A stretch of 64,000 nucleotides of DNA from Phycisphaerales bacterium (lineage in GTDB: Bacteria; Planctomycetota; Phycisphaerae; Phycisphaerales; UBA1924). Under the pieces are notes generated by a model. It worked only from the letters and a program-made list of their open reading frames with translations. It was not told the origin of the DNA and did not search any database. The translations under genes and the position numbers were made by a program. Shown in pieces: positions 7,524 through 15,087 of this stretch. The stretch covers positions 23,792 to 87,791 of the forward strand of contig JADLFW010000047.1 in assembly GCA_020849615.1 (NCBI GenBank). The letters are read 5' to 3'. Positions within the stretch are counted from its first letter, which is position 1. Each line of letters starts with the position of its first letter.

Positions 7524-8945
7524 ATGGCCCGGCCAATGCGGATTGTTCGGCGGATGTCGCTCGTGGTGGTGATGGCGGCGGGGCTTCCGGGGGCGGCGAG
7601 CGGGCAGTGCGATCCGGTGCAGTCGGCGAAGCTGATCGCGTCGGACACGTTCGGCGATGACCAGTTCGGGAGTTCGGCGGCGATCGACGGGGACACGCTG
7701 ATCGTGGGCGCGCCGCGGCACCGGTTGTCGGGGATGGCCGAGGCGGGGGCGGCGTACGTGTTCGTGCGCGGCCCGTCGGGATGGGTGCAGGAGGCGAAGC
7801 TGACATCGCCCGACCCCGGGGTGGCGGAATGGTTCGGGTGGTCGGTGGCGATCGACGGGGAGACGGCGGTCGTGGGGTCGATGGGGGATGACCACTCGGG
7901 GAAGGATGGGCCCGGCTGCGCGTACGTGTTCACGAGAGAGGGCGGGGTGTGGAGCTTGCGGGCCAAGCTGATGGCGCCGGACGCCGAGTCGTACGACTAC
8001 CTGGGGTGCTCGGTGTCGATCTCGGGGAGCACGATCGTGGCGGGGGCGTTCCAGAGCGGCTGGAGCAACGAGGGCGCGGCGTACATCTTCGAGGGCGCGG
8101 GGGAGCTGTGGACGATGCGGGCCAAGCTCATCGAGGCCAGCGGGATGTGGGTGCAGTGGTTCGGGACATCGGTGGCGGTGGACGGCGACACGCTCGCGGT
8201 GGGGTGCACGTGGCGGCGGGACGGGACGGGAGTGATCGACGGGGCGGCGTGCGTGTACACGTTGGGCGCGGGGGGATGGGTGCTGGAGGAGACGCTCACG
8301 GCGGCGGACGGGATGCCGTACGACGACTTCGGCTGGTCGATCGACGTGAGCGGGGACAGCGTGCTGGTGGGGGCGCGGTACGACGACACGCCGCGGGGCC
8401 AGGACATGGGCTCGGCGTACGTCTTCCGCCGGACGGGCGGGGGCTGGATCGAGGAGGCGCATTTCATCGACATGGAGGCGACATCGCGGCCCAACTTCGG
8501 CTGGTCGGTGGGGCTCGACGGGGATGTGGCGGTGGTGGGCGCGCCGCGCCAGTGGCGTGGCGGCACGAGCACGACGGGCGCGGGGCACGTGTACTCGCGG
8601 AGCGGGGGCGTGTGGACGGCGGGCCCGCGCATGTACGCGGCGGACGGCCAGCCGCAGGATGAGATGGGGTACTCGGCGGCGGTGTCGGGGGACACGGCGG
8701 TGCTGGGGGCGTGGCTCGACACGCACGTGCCGTACGTCGGCGATTCGGGTTCGGCGTACGTGTTCGAGCTGGGGTGTGTCTGCCGGGCGGACCTGACCGG
8801 CGACGGGCTGGTGGACTTCGGCGACTACCTGGAGTTCCTGAACCTGTACGAGGCGGGTGACCTGAGCGTGGATTTCAGCGGGGATGGGATCGTGGCCTTC
8901 TCGGATTACCTGGAGTTTCTGAACTTTTACGATGCGGGATGCTGA
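7524..8945 (+). CDS. Secreted FG-GAP repeat protein with dockerin-like C-terminus (tandem paralogue)
   Basis: A 473-residue paralogue of the preceding gene with the same order: a signal peptide with a shorter hydrophobic core (about 8-28), seven FG-x-S-VA-x-DGD propeller repeats with SAYVF/AAYIF strands, then two calcium-loop segments and a terminal Gly-Cys. In the second loop the aspartate before Phe is replaced by Ala (DGIVAFSDYLEF), so calcium binding there may be weaker than in the sister protein. The start codon, ribosome binding site and 80-nt leader are shared with the first copy, which points to tandem duplication of the whole unit. It is probably a surface or extracellular ligand-binding protein. 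Confidence 0.85.
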   Translation: MARPMRIVRRMSLVVVMAAGLPGAASGQCDPVQSAKLIASDTFGDDQFGSSAAIDGDTLIVGAPRHRLSGMAEAGAAYVFVRGPSGWVQEAKLTSPDPGVAEWFGWSVAIDGETAVVGSMGDDHSGKDGPGCAYVFTREGGVWSLRAKLMAPDAESYDYLGCSVSISGSTIVAGAFQSGWSNEGAAYIFEGAGELWTMRAKLIEASGMWVQWFGTSVAVDGDTLAVGCTWRRDGTGVIDGAACVYTLGAGGWVLEETLTAADGMPYDDFGWSIDVSGDSVLVGARYDDTPRGQDMGSAYVFRRTGGGWIEEAHFIDMEATSRPNFGWSVGLDGDVAVVGAPRQWRGGTSTTGAGHVYSRSGGVWTAGPRMYAADGQPQDEMGYSAAVSGDTAVLGAWLDTHVPYVGDSGSAYVFELGCVCRADLTGDGLVDFGDYLEFLNLYEAGDLSVDFSGDGIVAFSDYLEFLNFYDAGC

Positions 8946-9140
8946 GCGGCCCGCGCGGGGAACGGGGCCGGATTCCCGTGGCCTCGCGGTGGTGCGCGTT
9001 CAATGGTGGTCGGTCGGATGGCGCGTGCTGCGGGGCCGGGCGGCCCGGCTCCGGCGAGTGCGCAGCGCAGTGAACAACTCCGCGGGCGGCCGGCGCGGGG
9101 AGCCGCGAGCGGGCCGTCGCGCGCTGGAAAGGGGCTCATT

Positions 9141-10061
9141 ATGAAACGCGTGAGGGTGATGGCGGGCGTGGCGTGCGCGTCGGTGCTGATGGGGATGGCG
9201 GGGACGGCGGGCGCGGGACCGTGCTTTGGCGGGCTGGTGACGGTGCCGGACACGGCGAGCGACGGGGTGTGGGCGTTCTCGCAGACGGATGGGATGTTGT
9301 ACAGCACGCACTTCATCCCGTACGACGGGCGGATGGTGCGGGCGAAGGATGCGCCGTGCAGCCGGCGGGACAGCGTGCTGGTGAGCGACCCGGGCGCCGG
9401 GGCGATCCTGCACTACGGGTTCGACGGGGTGTACATCGGGACGGTGACCGATGAGGCCTCGAGCGGGATCGCGGATGTGCGCGGGCTGATGGTGCTGGGC
9501 GGGCAGATCTACTCGGCGGTGGGCGCGGGCCCGTGGGCGGACACGATCCAGCGGTTCGAGTTTGACGGGACGGGCCAGGCGACGTGGGCCTCGGAGCACC
9601 TGGCAGGCCCGGCTTCGCTGCTGACGGTCGAGCAGAGGGTGTACATCACCAACCGCGGGACGGGGAGCCTGGAGCGGTTCGGGCTGGATGGGGTGTGGCA
9701 ATCGACGGTGGATTCGGGGCTGGAGGGGATCGAGCAGGTGGCGCTGGGGTTGGAGGGCGGCGTGCTGGTGGGGACGGCGCGGGGGATCCGCGCGTACGAC
9801 GCGGGCGGGGCGCTGCTGGGGACGTACGCGGAGGGCTTCGCGGTGCGCGGCGTGTTCTCGCTGTCGGATGGAGAGGTGCTGTTCACGACGGCGGACTCGG
9901 TGAGGAGCCTCGACCTGGACAGCGGGATGGTGAGCCTGATCGCGGATGGGGGCGAGTTCGAGTACATCCAGCCGATCGCGTTCGTGCCGGGCCCGGCGGG
10001 AACGGCGGCGTTCGCCGGGCTGGCGGGGCTGATCGGGGTGCGGAGGCGAAGGGAGCGGTGA
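9141..10061 (+). CDS. Exported beta-propeller-like protein with PEP-CTERM-like anchor
   Basis: A 306-residue protein. Residues 1-25 are a Sec signal peptide (KRVRVMAGVACASVLMG...). The body has repeated short strands of the type GLMVLGGQIYSA and FGLDGVWQST, suggesting an NHL/SMP-30-like propeller. The C-terminus is PGPAGTAAFAGLAGLIG followed by VRRRRER, the pattern of a PEP-CTERM-like sorting signal (Pro-rich motif, hydrophobic helix, Arg cluster) recognised by exosortase systems. AAGGGG lies about eight bases before the ATG at 9141; upstream in-frame codons lack a binding site. The ligand is unknown. The PEP-CTERM-like tail is shared with three other proteins in the window. Confidence 0.75.
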   Translation: MKRVRVMAGVACASVLMGMAGTAGAGPCFGGLVTVPDTASDGVWAFSQTDGMLYSTHFIPYDGRMVRAKDAPCSRRDSVLVSDPGAGAILHYGFDGVYIGTVTDEASSGIADVRGLMVLGGQIYSAVGAGPWADTIQRFEFDGTGQATWASEHLAGPASLLTVEQRVYITNRGTGSLERFGLDGVWQSTVDSGLEGIEQVALGLEGGVLVGTARGIRAYDAGGALLGTYAEGFAVRGVFSLSDGEVLFTTADSVRSLDLDSGMVSLIADGGEFEYIQPIAFVPGPAGTAAFAGLAGLIGVRRRRER

Positions 10062-10112
10062 ACGAGGCTGACGGAGGGCGGCGGGCGGGGTGCGGGGGCC
10101 CGGCCGATGACC

Positions 10113-10118
10113 TATTCT
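10113..10118 (+). promoter_or_regulatory. Candidate -10 box for the aminotransferase gene
   Basis: TATTCT ends seven bases before the ATG at 10126 and no Shine-Dalgarno sequence is present. If used, transcription would begin at the start codon (leaderless mRNA). No good -35 is seen at the usual distance. Confidence 0.35.
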
Positions 10119-10125
10119 CCGCCTC

Positions 10126-11385
10126 ATGAGCAGCCTTCGGGTAGCGCGGCGCGTGGAGGGGATGGCGCCATCGGTGACGATCGCCTTCATGAACCGGGCG
10201 AAGGCGATGATCCGGCAGGGCATCGATGTGCAGAACTTCACGGCGGGGGAGCCGGATTTCGACACGCCGATCGCGATCAAGAAGGCGGCGATCGAGGCGC
10301 TGAACGCGGGGCAGACCAAGTACATGCCGACGTTCGGGGATCCCGAGACGCGGGCGGTGATCGCGCGGAAGTTCACGCAGGAGAACGGGCTGCCCGGGGT
10401 GACGGGCGACCACGTGGCGGTATCGGCGGGCGGGAAGCATGCGCTGTACGTGATCTGCCAGTGCCTGCTGGATGCGCCCGCGGCGGGTGAGCCCGCGCAG
10501 GAGGTGCTGCTGCCGGTGCCGAGCTGGGTGAGCTACGGGCCGCTGGCGGAGATCGCGGGCGGGCGGGTGGTGGAACTGCCGACGACGCTGGAGGGAGGGT
10601 TCAAGATCACGCCCGGGCAGCTGCGGAAGGCGATCGGCCCGCGGTCGCGGATGCTGATCCTCAACAGCCCGAGCAATCCGTGCGGGACGATGTACAGCGA
10701 GGCGGAGCTGCGGGCGATCGGCGCGGTGGTGGCGGAGGCGGCGGGGACGGTGGCGCCGGGTTTGGTGGTGGTGAGCGATGAGATCTACGAGAAGATCGTG
10801 TACGGGGGGGTGCCCCACTTCTCGATCGGGAGCATGCCGGAGATCGCGGAGCGGACGATTACGGTGAACGGGCTGTCGAAGGCGTACTCGATGACGGGGT
10901 GGCGGGTGGGGTACACGGCGGCGAGCGGGGAGTTCGGGCTGAGGTTCATGAGGTCGATGGCGGCGATGCAGGGGCAGATGACGACGAACATCACGAGCTT
11001 TGTGTACCCGGCGATCCGGACAGCGCTGACGGGCTGCGAGGATGAGGTGGAGCAGATGCGGCTGGCGTTTGCAGCGCGGGCCGGGGTGATCGCGGAGCGG
11101 CTGGGGCGGATCGAGGGGATGAAGATGCCGCGGCCCGTCGGGGCGTTCTACGCGTTCCCGGATGTGTCGAAGTGGTTTGGCAGGATGACGGCGGGCGGGC
11201 GGAAGGTGGAGACTTCGACGCAATTCTGCGAGGCCCTATTGGAGGAGGCGCACGTTGCGTTCGTGCCGGGGGAGGATTTCGGGGGGGTCGCGAAGAACCA
11301 CGTGCGGATCAGTTTCGCGTGCCCGGAGAGGCAGATTCACGAGGGCATGGACCGGCTGGAGAAGTTTGTGAGGGGGATGAGGTAG
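10126..11385 (+). CDS. Class I/II aminotransferase (aspartate aminotransferase type)
   Basis: A 419-residue PLP-dependent, cytoplasmic transaminase. The fold-type I landmarks are present: the N-terminal FTAGEPDFDTP, the AGGKHALY cofactor-binding loop, NSPSNPCGT, VSDEIYEKI, the Schiff-base lysine Lys252 in NGLSKAYSMTGWRVGY, and the carboxylate-binding Arg in HVRISFA. This set fits the aspartate/aromatic aminotransferase subfamily Igamma (AspC/AspB-like) of bacteria. Substrate preference cannot be told; the neighbouring leucine-type catabolic genes would also suit a role in amino-acid breakdown. The start has no ribosome binding site but has a -10-like box just upstream. The HMG-CoA lyase gene follows after 39 bases. 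Confidence 0.85.
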   Translation: MSSLRVARRVEGMAPSVTIAFMNRAKAMIRQGIDVQNFTAGEPDFDTPIAIKKAAIEALNAGQTKYMPTFGDPETRAVIARKFTQENGLPGVTGDHVAVSAGGKHALYVICQCLLDAPAAGEPAQEVLLPVPSWVSYGPLAEIAGGRVVELPTTLEGGFKITPGQLRKAIGPRSRMLILNSPSNPCGTMYSEAELRAIGAVVAEAAGTVAPGLVVVSDEIYEKIVYGGVPHFSIGSMPEIAERTITVNGLSKAYSMTGWRVGYTAASGEFGLRFMRSMAAMQGQMTTNITSFVYPAIRTALTGCEDEVEQMRLAFAARAGVIAERLGRIEGMKMPRPVGAFYAFPDVSKWFGRMTAGGRKVETSTQFCEALLEEAHVAFVPGEDFGGVAKNHVRISFACPERQIHEGMDRLEKFVRGMR

Positions 11386-11424
11386 GAAGGCACGAAGGGA
11401 CGGAGGCACGGAGGCACGAAGGGC

Positions 11425-12402
11425 ATGACGGAGCGGGTGCGGATCACGGATGTCTCGCCGCGGGATGGCTTGCAGAACGAGCCTGGCGTAATCCCCACGG
11501 CGGAGAAGGTGCGGCTGGTGGAGCTGCTGTGCGCGACGGGAGTGGATGAGGTCGAGGTGACGAGCTTTGTGAGCCCGAAGTGGGTGCCGCAGCTCGGGGA
11601 TGCGGCGGAGGTGTGCGCGGGACTGCGGGGCAGGAAGCCCGGGGGCGTGCGCTTCTCGGCGCTGGTGCCCAACGAGCGGGGATTCGAGGAATTCAGCAGG
11701 GTGAACAGCGCCGGCCCGCTGCTGGACCGGGTGTGCCTGTTCACAGCGGCATCGGAGACGTTCAACCGGCGTAACACGAACGTGTCCATTGCGGAGAGCC
11801 TGGAGCGATTCAAGCCGGTGCTGGGATCGGCGTACCGCGATGGGCTCGCGGTCAAGATGTACATTTCGTGCGCGTTCGGCTGCCCGTTCGAGGGTGAGAT
11901 CACGCCGAAGCAGGTGGCGGATGTGACAGCATCGTGCCTGAACCTGCTATCCCATTCCGACGTCTGGGCTGGGCGGCAGGGCCCGGGATTCGGGCCGATC
12001 GAGATCTCCTTTGGCGACACGATCGGGCAGGCCACGCCGGGCAAGGTCGCGCTGGTGATGATGGCGGCGGGCCCGTCGGCCGATCGCATGGCGGGTTACT
12101 GGGCGGAGCAGCGCGACACGTCGATCAACCTGCATCTGCACGACACGTTCGGGCGGGCGGCGGAGTGCGTGAAGGCGGCGCTGGAGATCGGGGTGCGGAG
12201 CTTTGATGGGTCGGTGGCCGGGCTGGGCGGGTGCCCGTACGCGAGCACCCCCGGAAGGCGGGCGCCGGGGAACATCTCGACGGAGCTGCTGGTGAGGACG
12301 GTGGAAGCGGCGGGGTTCAAGACAGGGGTGGACCTGGGAAAGCTGGAGGAGGCGGCGCGGTTTGCGAGGGAGATTGTGGCGAAGGCGAGGGCAGGGGTGT
12401 GA
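11425..12402 (+). CDS. mvaB: Hydroxymethylglutaryl-CoA lyase
   Basis: A 325-residue DRE-TIM metallolyase that cleaves 3-hydroxy-3-methylglutaryl-CoA to acetoacetate and acetyl-CoA, the last step of leucine degradation. Landmarks are the N-terminal VSPRDGLQNE, VTSFVSPKWVPQL, the metal-binding LHLHDTFGR in place of the usual HxHDT block, and GLGGCPYA with the catalytic Cys near the C-terminus, followed by the usual APGN. The length fits the family. A short purine-rich repeat lies between the preceding stop and this ATG. Downstream come crotonases and an acyl-CoA dehydrogenase that could supply the upstream leucine-pathway steps. Confidence 0.9.
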   Translation: MTERVRITDVSPRDGLQNEPGVIPTAEKVRLVELLCATGVDEVEVTSFVSPKWVPQLGDAAEVCAGLRGRKPGGVRFSALVPNERGFEEFSRVNSAGPLLDRVCLFTAASETFNRRNTNVSIAESLERFKPVLGSAYRDGLAVKMYISCAFGCPFEGEITPKQVADVTASCLNLLSHSDVWAGRQGPGFGPIEISFGDTIGQATPGKVALVMMAAGPSADRMAGYWAEQRDTSINLHLHDTFGRAAECVKAALEIGVRSFDGSVAGLGGCPYASTPGRRAPGNISTELLVRTVEAAGFKTGVDLGKLEEAARFAREIVAKARAGV

Positions 12403-12404
12403 AG

Positions 12405-12427
12405 GGCACAGGCGGGACGCCTGTGCC
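12405..12427. repeat. REP-like palindrome (10-bp arms)
   Basis: A perfect inverted repeat, GGCACAGGCG-GGA-CGCCTGTGCC, starting three bases after the HMG-CoA lyase stop codon. Such palindromes recur between genes in planctomycete genomes as far as I know, and they resemble REP elements. It has no T-run, so it is not a typical terminator, but it may stabilise the 3' end of the upstream mRNA. Confidence 0.6.
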
Positions 12428-12446
12428 ACCCTCTCGGAGGTCGTGC

Positions 12447-13187
12447 GTGATCCGTGTTGCTGATGATGGCCCGGTGAGGGTGATCACGCTGGCCCGTGCC
12501 GAGAAGCGGAACGCGCTGACGCCGGAGATGCTGGCGGAAGTGACACGGGTGGTGAAGGAGGCGCCGGCATCCACGCGCGTGATTGTGCTGGCCGGGGAGG
12601 GCAGCGTGTTCTGCGCGGGGTTTGACCTGGCGCTGTGCGCAGCGCATCCCGACGGGTCGGTGATGCGGGCGCTGCTGTCGGGGCTCTCAGCGCTGATCAT
12701 CTCGCTGCGGGATTTTCCGGGGTGCGTTGTCGTGGCGGCGCAGGGCGGGGCGATCGCGGGCGGGTGCGCGATGCTGGGCGGGGCGGATGTGGTAGTGACG
12801 GACCGGGGGGCGAAGTTCGGGTATCCGGTGCTGCGGATCGGGGTCAGCCCCGCGGTGTCGGCGCCGTTCCTGGGTGTGGGGGCGGGGTTCGGCCCGGCCC
12901 GCGCGCGGATGCTGGATACGGGCTTGATCGATGCCGAGCGGGCGCGGGCGGTCGGCCTGGTGCACGAGGTGGTGGATGGGCCCGGCGGGGTGTTGGCGCG
13001 GGCGATGGAAGTTGCGAAGGGCCTTGCGGAGAAGCCCCCCACCGCGATCGCGACGACGAAGGGGTGGCTGAACGAGATCGAGGATGGGCTGCGGGGGGTG
13101 ACGCCGGAGCGGGGGCTGGCGGTCTCGATGGGGCTGACTGGCGGGGATGAAGAGAGGGAGGGGTTGATGCGGGCGGTGCGGCGGTGA
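12447..13187 (+). CDS. Enoyl-CoA hydratase/isomerase family protein (crotonase 1)
   Basis: A 246-residue crotonase-fold protein. The acyl-CoA-binding part has RAEKRNALT and VFCAGFDL (the CoA-binding AG-x-DL motif), and the oxyanion hole lies in GGAIAGGCAMLGGADVV. The usual second catalytic Glu region reads GYPVLRIGVSPAVSAP, so the glutamates of classical hydratases seem to be missing; it may act on a different acyl-CoA or be an isomerase/hydrolase-type member. The GTG start at 12447 is supported by CGGAGG six bases upstream; the longer in-frame extension overlaps the preceding gene. First of three crotonase genes in a row. Confidence 0.8.
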   Translation: MIRVADDGPVRVITLARAEKRNALTPEMLAEVTRVVKEAPASTRVIVLAGEGSVFCAGFDLALCAAHPDGSVMRALLSGLSALIISLRDFPGCVVVAAQGGAIAGGCAMLGGADVVVTDRGAKFGYPVLRIGVSPAVSAPFLGVGAGFGPARARMLDTGLIDAERARAVGLVHEVVDGPGGVLARAMEVAKGLAEKPPTAIATTKGWLNEIEDGLRGVTPERGLAVSMGLTGGDEEREGLMRAVRR

Positions 13188-13229
13188 GGGTGACACGGGT
13201 GGATTCAAACGCGGCGTGCGGAGGTGGGG

Positions 13230-14003
13230 ATGTCTGATCTGGCGAAGGTCGAGGTGTCGGGGAGGATTGCGCGGCTGGTGATCAACCGGCCCGAGATACG
13301 GAATGCGCTGTCGGTGGAGTTGCTGGAGGCGCTGCATGCGCGGGTGGATGAACTGGTGAGGCGTGAGGATGTGTCGGTGCTGCTGGTGACGGGGGAGGGG
13401 AAGGCGTTCTGCGCGGGGATGGACCTGAAGCACGTGATCGACGACCCCGCCCCCGAGGCGCCGGCCCGGCTGCTGTTGAGCCTGGCGGAGCTGACGTTGA
13501 AGCTGCGGGACCTGCCGATGGTGACATGCGCGATCGTGAACGGGGCGGCGATCGGGGGTGGGTGCGGGCTGGTGTGCGTGTGCGACCTGGCGGTGACGCA
13601 CGAGTCGAGCAAGATGGGGTTTCCGGAAGTGGATCTGGGGGTGTGCCCGGCGGTGGTGGCCCCGTGGCTGGTAAGGAAGATCGGGGCGGGGCGGGCCCGG
13701 CGGGTGCTGCTGTCGGGCGGGCTGATGAGCGGGCGTGAGGCGTACGAAATCGGGATCGTGGATGCGGTGGTCGGGGAGCCGGAAGCGCTGGCGGGGGCGG
13801 GGGTGGAGATGGCCCGGCGGCTGGCGGAGGGAGGCCCGGCTGCGCTGCGGGCGACGAAGCACCTGCTCAACGAGCTGGATGGGTCGCTGGAGGGAGGGGT
13901 GGTGAGGCGGGGGGCGGAGTTATCGGCGCGGGTGATCGGGCTGGAGGAGACGAGGGCGCGGCTCAGGGAGAAGTTCGGCGCTTCGCCGGGGAATCGGCCC
14001 TGA
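13230..14003 (+). CDS. Enoyl-CoA hydratase/isomerase family protein (crotonase 2, methylglutaconyl-CoA hydratase-like)
   Basis: A 257-residue crotonase. Motifs are NRPEIRNALS, AFCAGMDLKH for CoA binding, GAAIGGGCGLVCVCDL forming the oxyanion hole, and MGFPEVDLGVCPAVVAPWL, where a Glu is present at the usual catalytic position. The C-terminal helix is normal. The overall look fits hydratases of the LiuC/methylglutaconyl-CoA hydratase type, which would precede HMG-CoA lyase in leucine breakdown, but specificity cannot be read with certainty. ATG 13230 is preferred over the GTG at 13224 because GGAGG sits about five bases before it. It is 42 bases downstream of crotonase 1. Confidence 0.85.
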   Translation: MSDLAKVEVSGRIARLVINRPEIRNALSVELLEALHARVDELVRREDVSVLLVTGEGKAFCAGMDLKHVIDDPAPEAPARLLLSLAELTLKLRDLPMVTCAIVNGAAIGGGCGLVCVCDLAVTHESSKMGFPEVDLGVCPAVVAPWLVRKIGAGRARRVLLSGGLMSGREAYEIGIVDAVVGEPEALAGAGVEMARRLAEGGPAALRATKHLLNELDGSLEGGVVRRGAELSARVIGLEETRARLREKFGASPGNRP

Positions 14004-14099
14004 TTGTGTCCCGGGGAGGCCCGGCGGAATAGACTGGGACCTTGCCGTGTGATAGCAAAGCAAGCGGGATCTGATCGCAACTCCGAGGGCCGATTCTTG

Positions 14100-15017
14100 A
14101 TGAGCGTTGAACCCTTCGCGGTTGAGCGTGAGATGGCGGGCGAGCACGCCGGGGTGGTGACGGTGCGGCTGGAGCAGCCGGCAAGGCCGGTGGTGGTGCT
14201 GGACCTGGACCTGGTGCGGCGGCTGGAGGCGACGCTGAAGGCGCTGCCGGCGGAGATGAGCGGTCTGGTGCTGGCGTCGGCGAGCGAGCGGGCGTTTGTT
14301 GCGGGCGCGGACCTGAAGTCGATCATGGAGCTGGATGATGCCGGGCTGCACCGGTATCTGAAGTACACGGCGGATGTGTTCCTGATGCTGTCGCAGCTGC
14401 CCTGCCCGACGGTGGCGGCGATCAACGGGGCTGTGCTGGGCGGGGGGCTTGAGCTCGCGATGCACTGCGATGGGCTGGTGGCGGCGCCATCGGCGAGCGG
14501 GAAGCCGTACCCGGTGGGGCTGCCGGAGGCGGGCCTGGCGATCTGCCCGGGGTGGGGCGGGACGAACCTGTGGCCCGCGCGCATGAACCCCGAGGAAGCG
14601 ATCCGGCGGACGGCGATGGGGCAGCCGATGAACTTTGATGAGGCGAAGGCGGCCGGGTTGTTTGATGCGGTCGCGGAGACGCCGGAAGGACTGATGGCGG
14701 CGGCGAAGGGGTGGCTGAAGGCCGAGCGCGAGCGGTGGCGGGCCGGGAAGCGGCCCGCGCGGGATGGGGCGCCGTCGAGGTGGATCGGCCGGCCCGGCCG
14801 GGGCGCGGCGGTGATGTCGGGGCTGGAGCGTGTGCGGCTGGAGTTGACGTACACGGATGCGGCGGAGGCGGTGTTCCAGGCGGTGGACAAGGGGCTGGTG
14901 GAGGGGTGGGAGGCGGGGACGGCGTGCGAGCGTGACCAGCTGGTGCGGCTGCGGAGCACAGCGCAGGCCCGGGCGGCGATCGCGGCATTCTTCGCGAGGG
15001 CGGCGGGGAAGAAGTGA
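14100..15017 (+). CDS. Enoyl-CoA hydratase/isomerase family protein (crotonase 3, FadB-N-terminal-like)
   Basis: A 305-residue crotonase longer than the two before it. AFVAGADLKSI is the CoA-binding segment and NGAVLGGGLELAMHCD the oxyanion hole; the following GLPEAGLAICPGWGGT resembles the hydratase part of multifunctional FadB/FadJ proteins. The last 90 residues (after LKAERERWRAG) form an extra helical tail, including a domain-linking Arg/Pro-rich stretch, but no dehydrogenase domain follows. It probably takes part in beta-oxidation-type hydration. GAGGG precedes ATG 14100, and a possible -10 (TAGACT, 14030-14035) suggests its own promoter. Confidence 0.8.
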   Translation: MSVEPFAVEREMAGEHAGVVTVRLEQPARPVVVLDLDLVRRLEATLKALPAEMSGLVLASASERAFVAGADLKSIMELDDAGLHRYLKYTADVFLMLSQLPCPTVAAINGAVLGGGLELAMHCDGLVAAPSASGKPYPVGLPEAGLAICPGWGGTNLWPARMNPEEAIRRTAMGQPMNFDEAKAAGLFDAVAETPEGLMAAAKGWLKAERERWRAGKRPARDGAPSRWIGRPGRGAAVMSGLERVRLELTYTDAAEAVFQAVDKGLVEGWEAGTACERDQLVRLRSTAQARAAIAAFFARAAGKK

Positions 15018-15021
15018 AGTA

Positions 15022-15049
15022 GGGAACAGGGGACAGGGAACAGGGGACA
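15022..15049. repeat. Two perfect tandem copies of a 14-bp unit
   Basis: gggaacaggggaca is repeated twice head to tail directly after the crotonase 3 stop codon and about 40 bases before the acyl-CoA dehydrogenase start. Similar purine-rich short repeats sit in other gene gaps of this cluster. Confidence 0.7.
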
Positions 15050-15087
15050 GGTTGAACGGAAGTTCAGAAAGTTCGAGGGTGCAAGCG

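Noticed and set aside
6858..8726. 622-residue minus-strand frame over the FG-GAP genes
   Set aside because: Arg/His/Pro-rich, repetitive only because the opposite strand encodes FG-GAP repeats.
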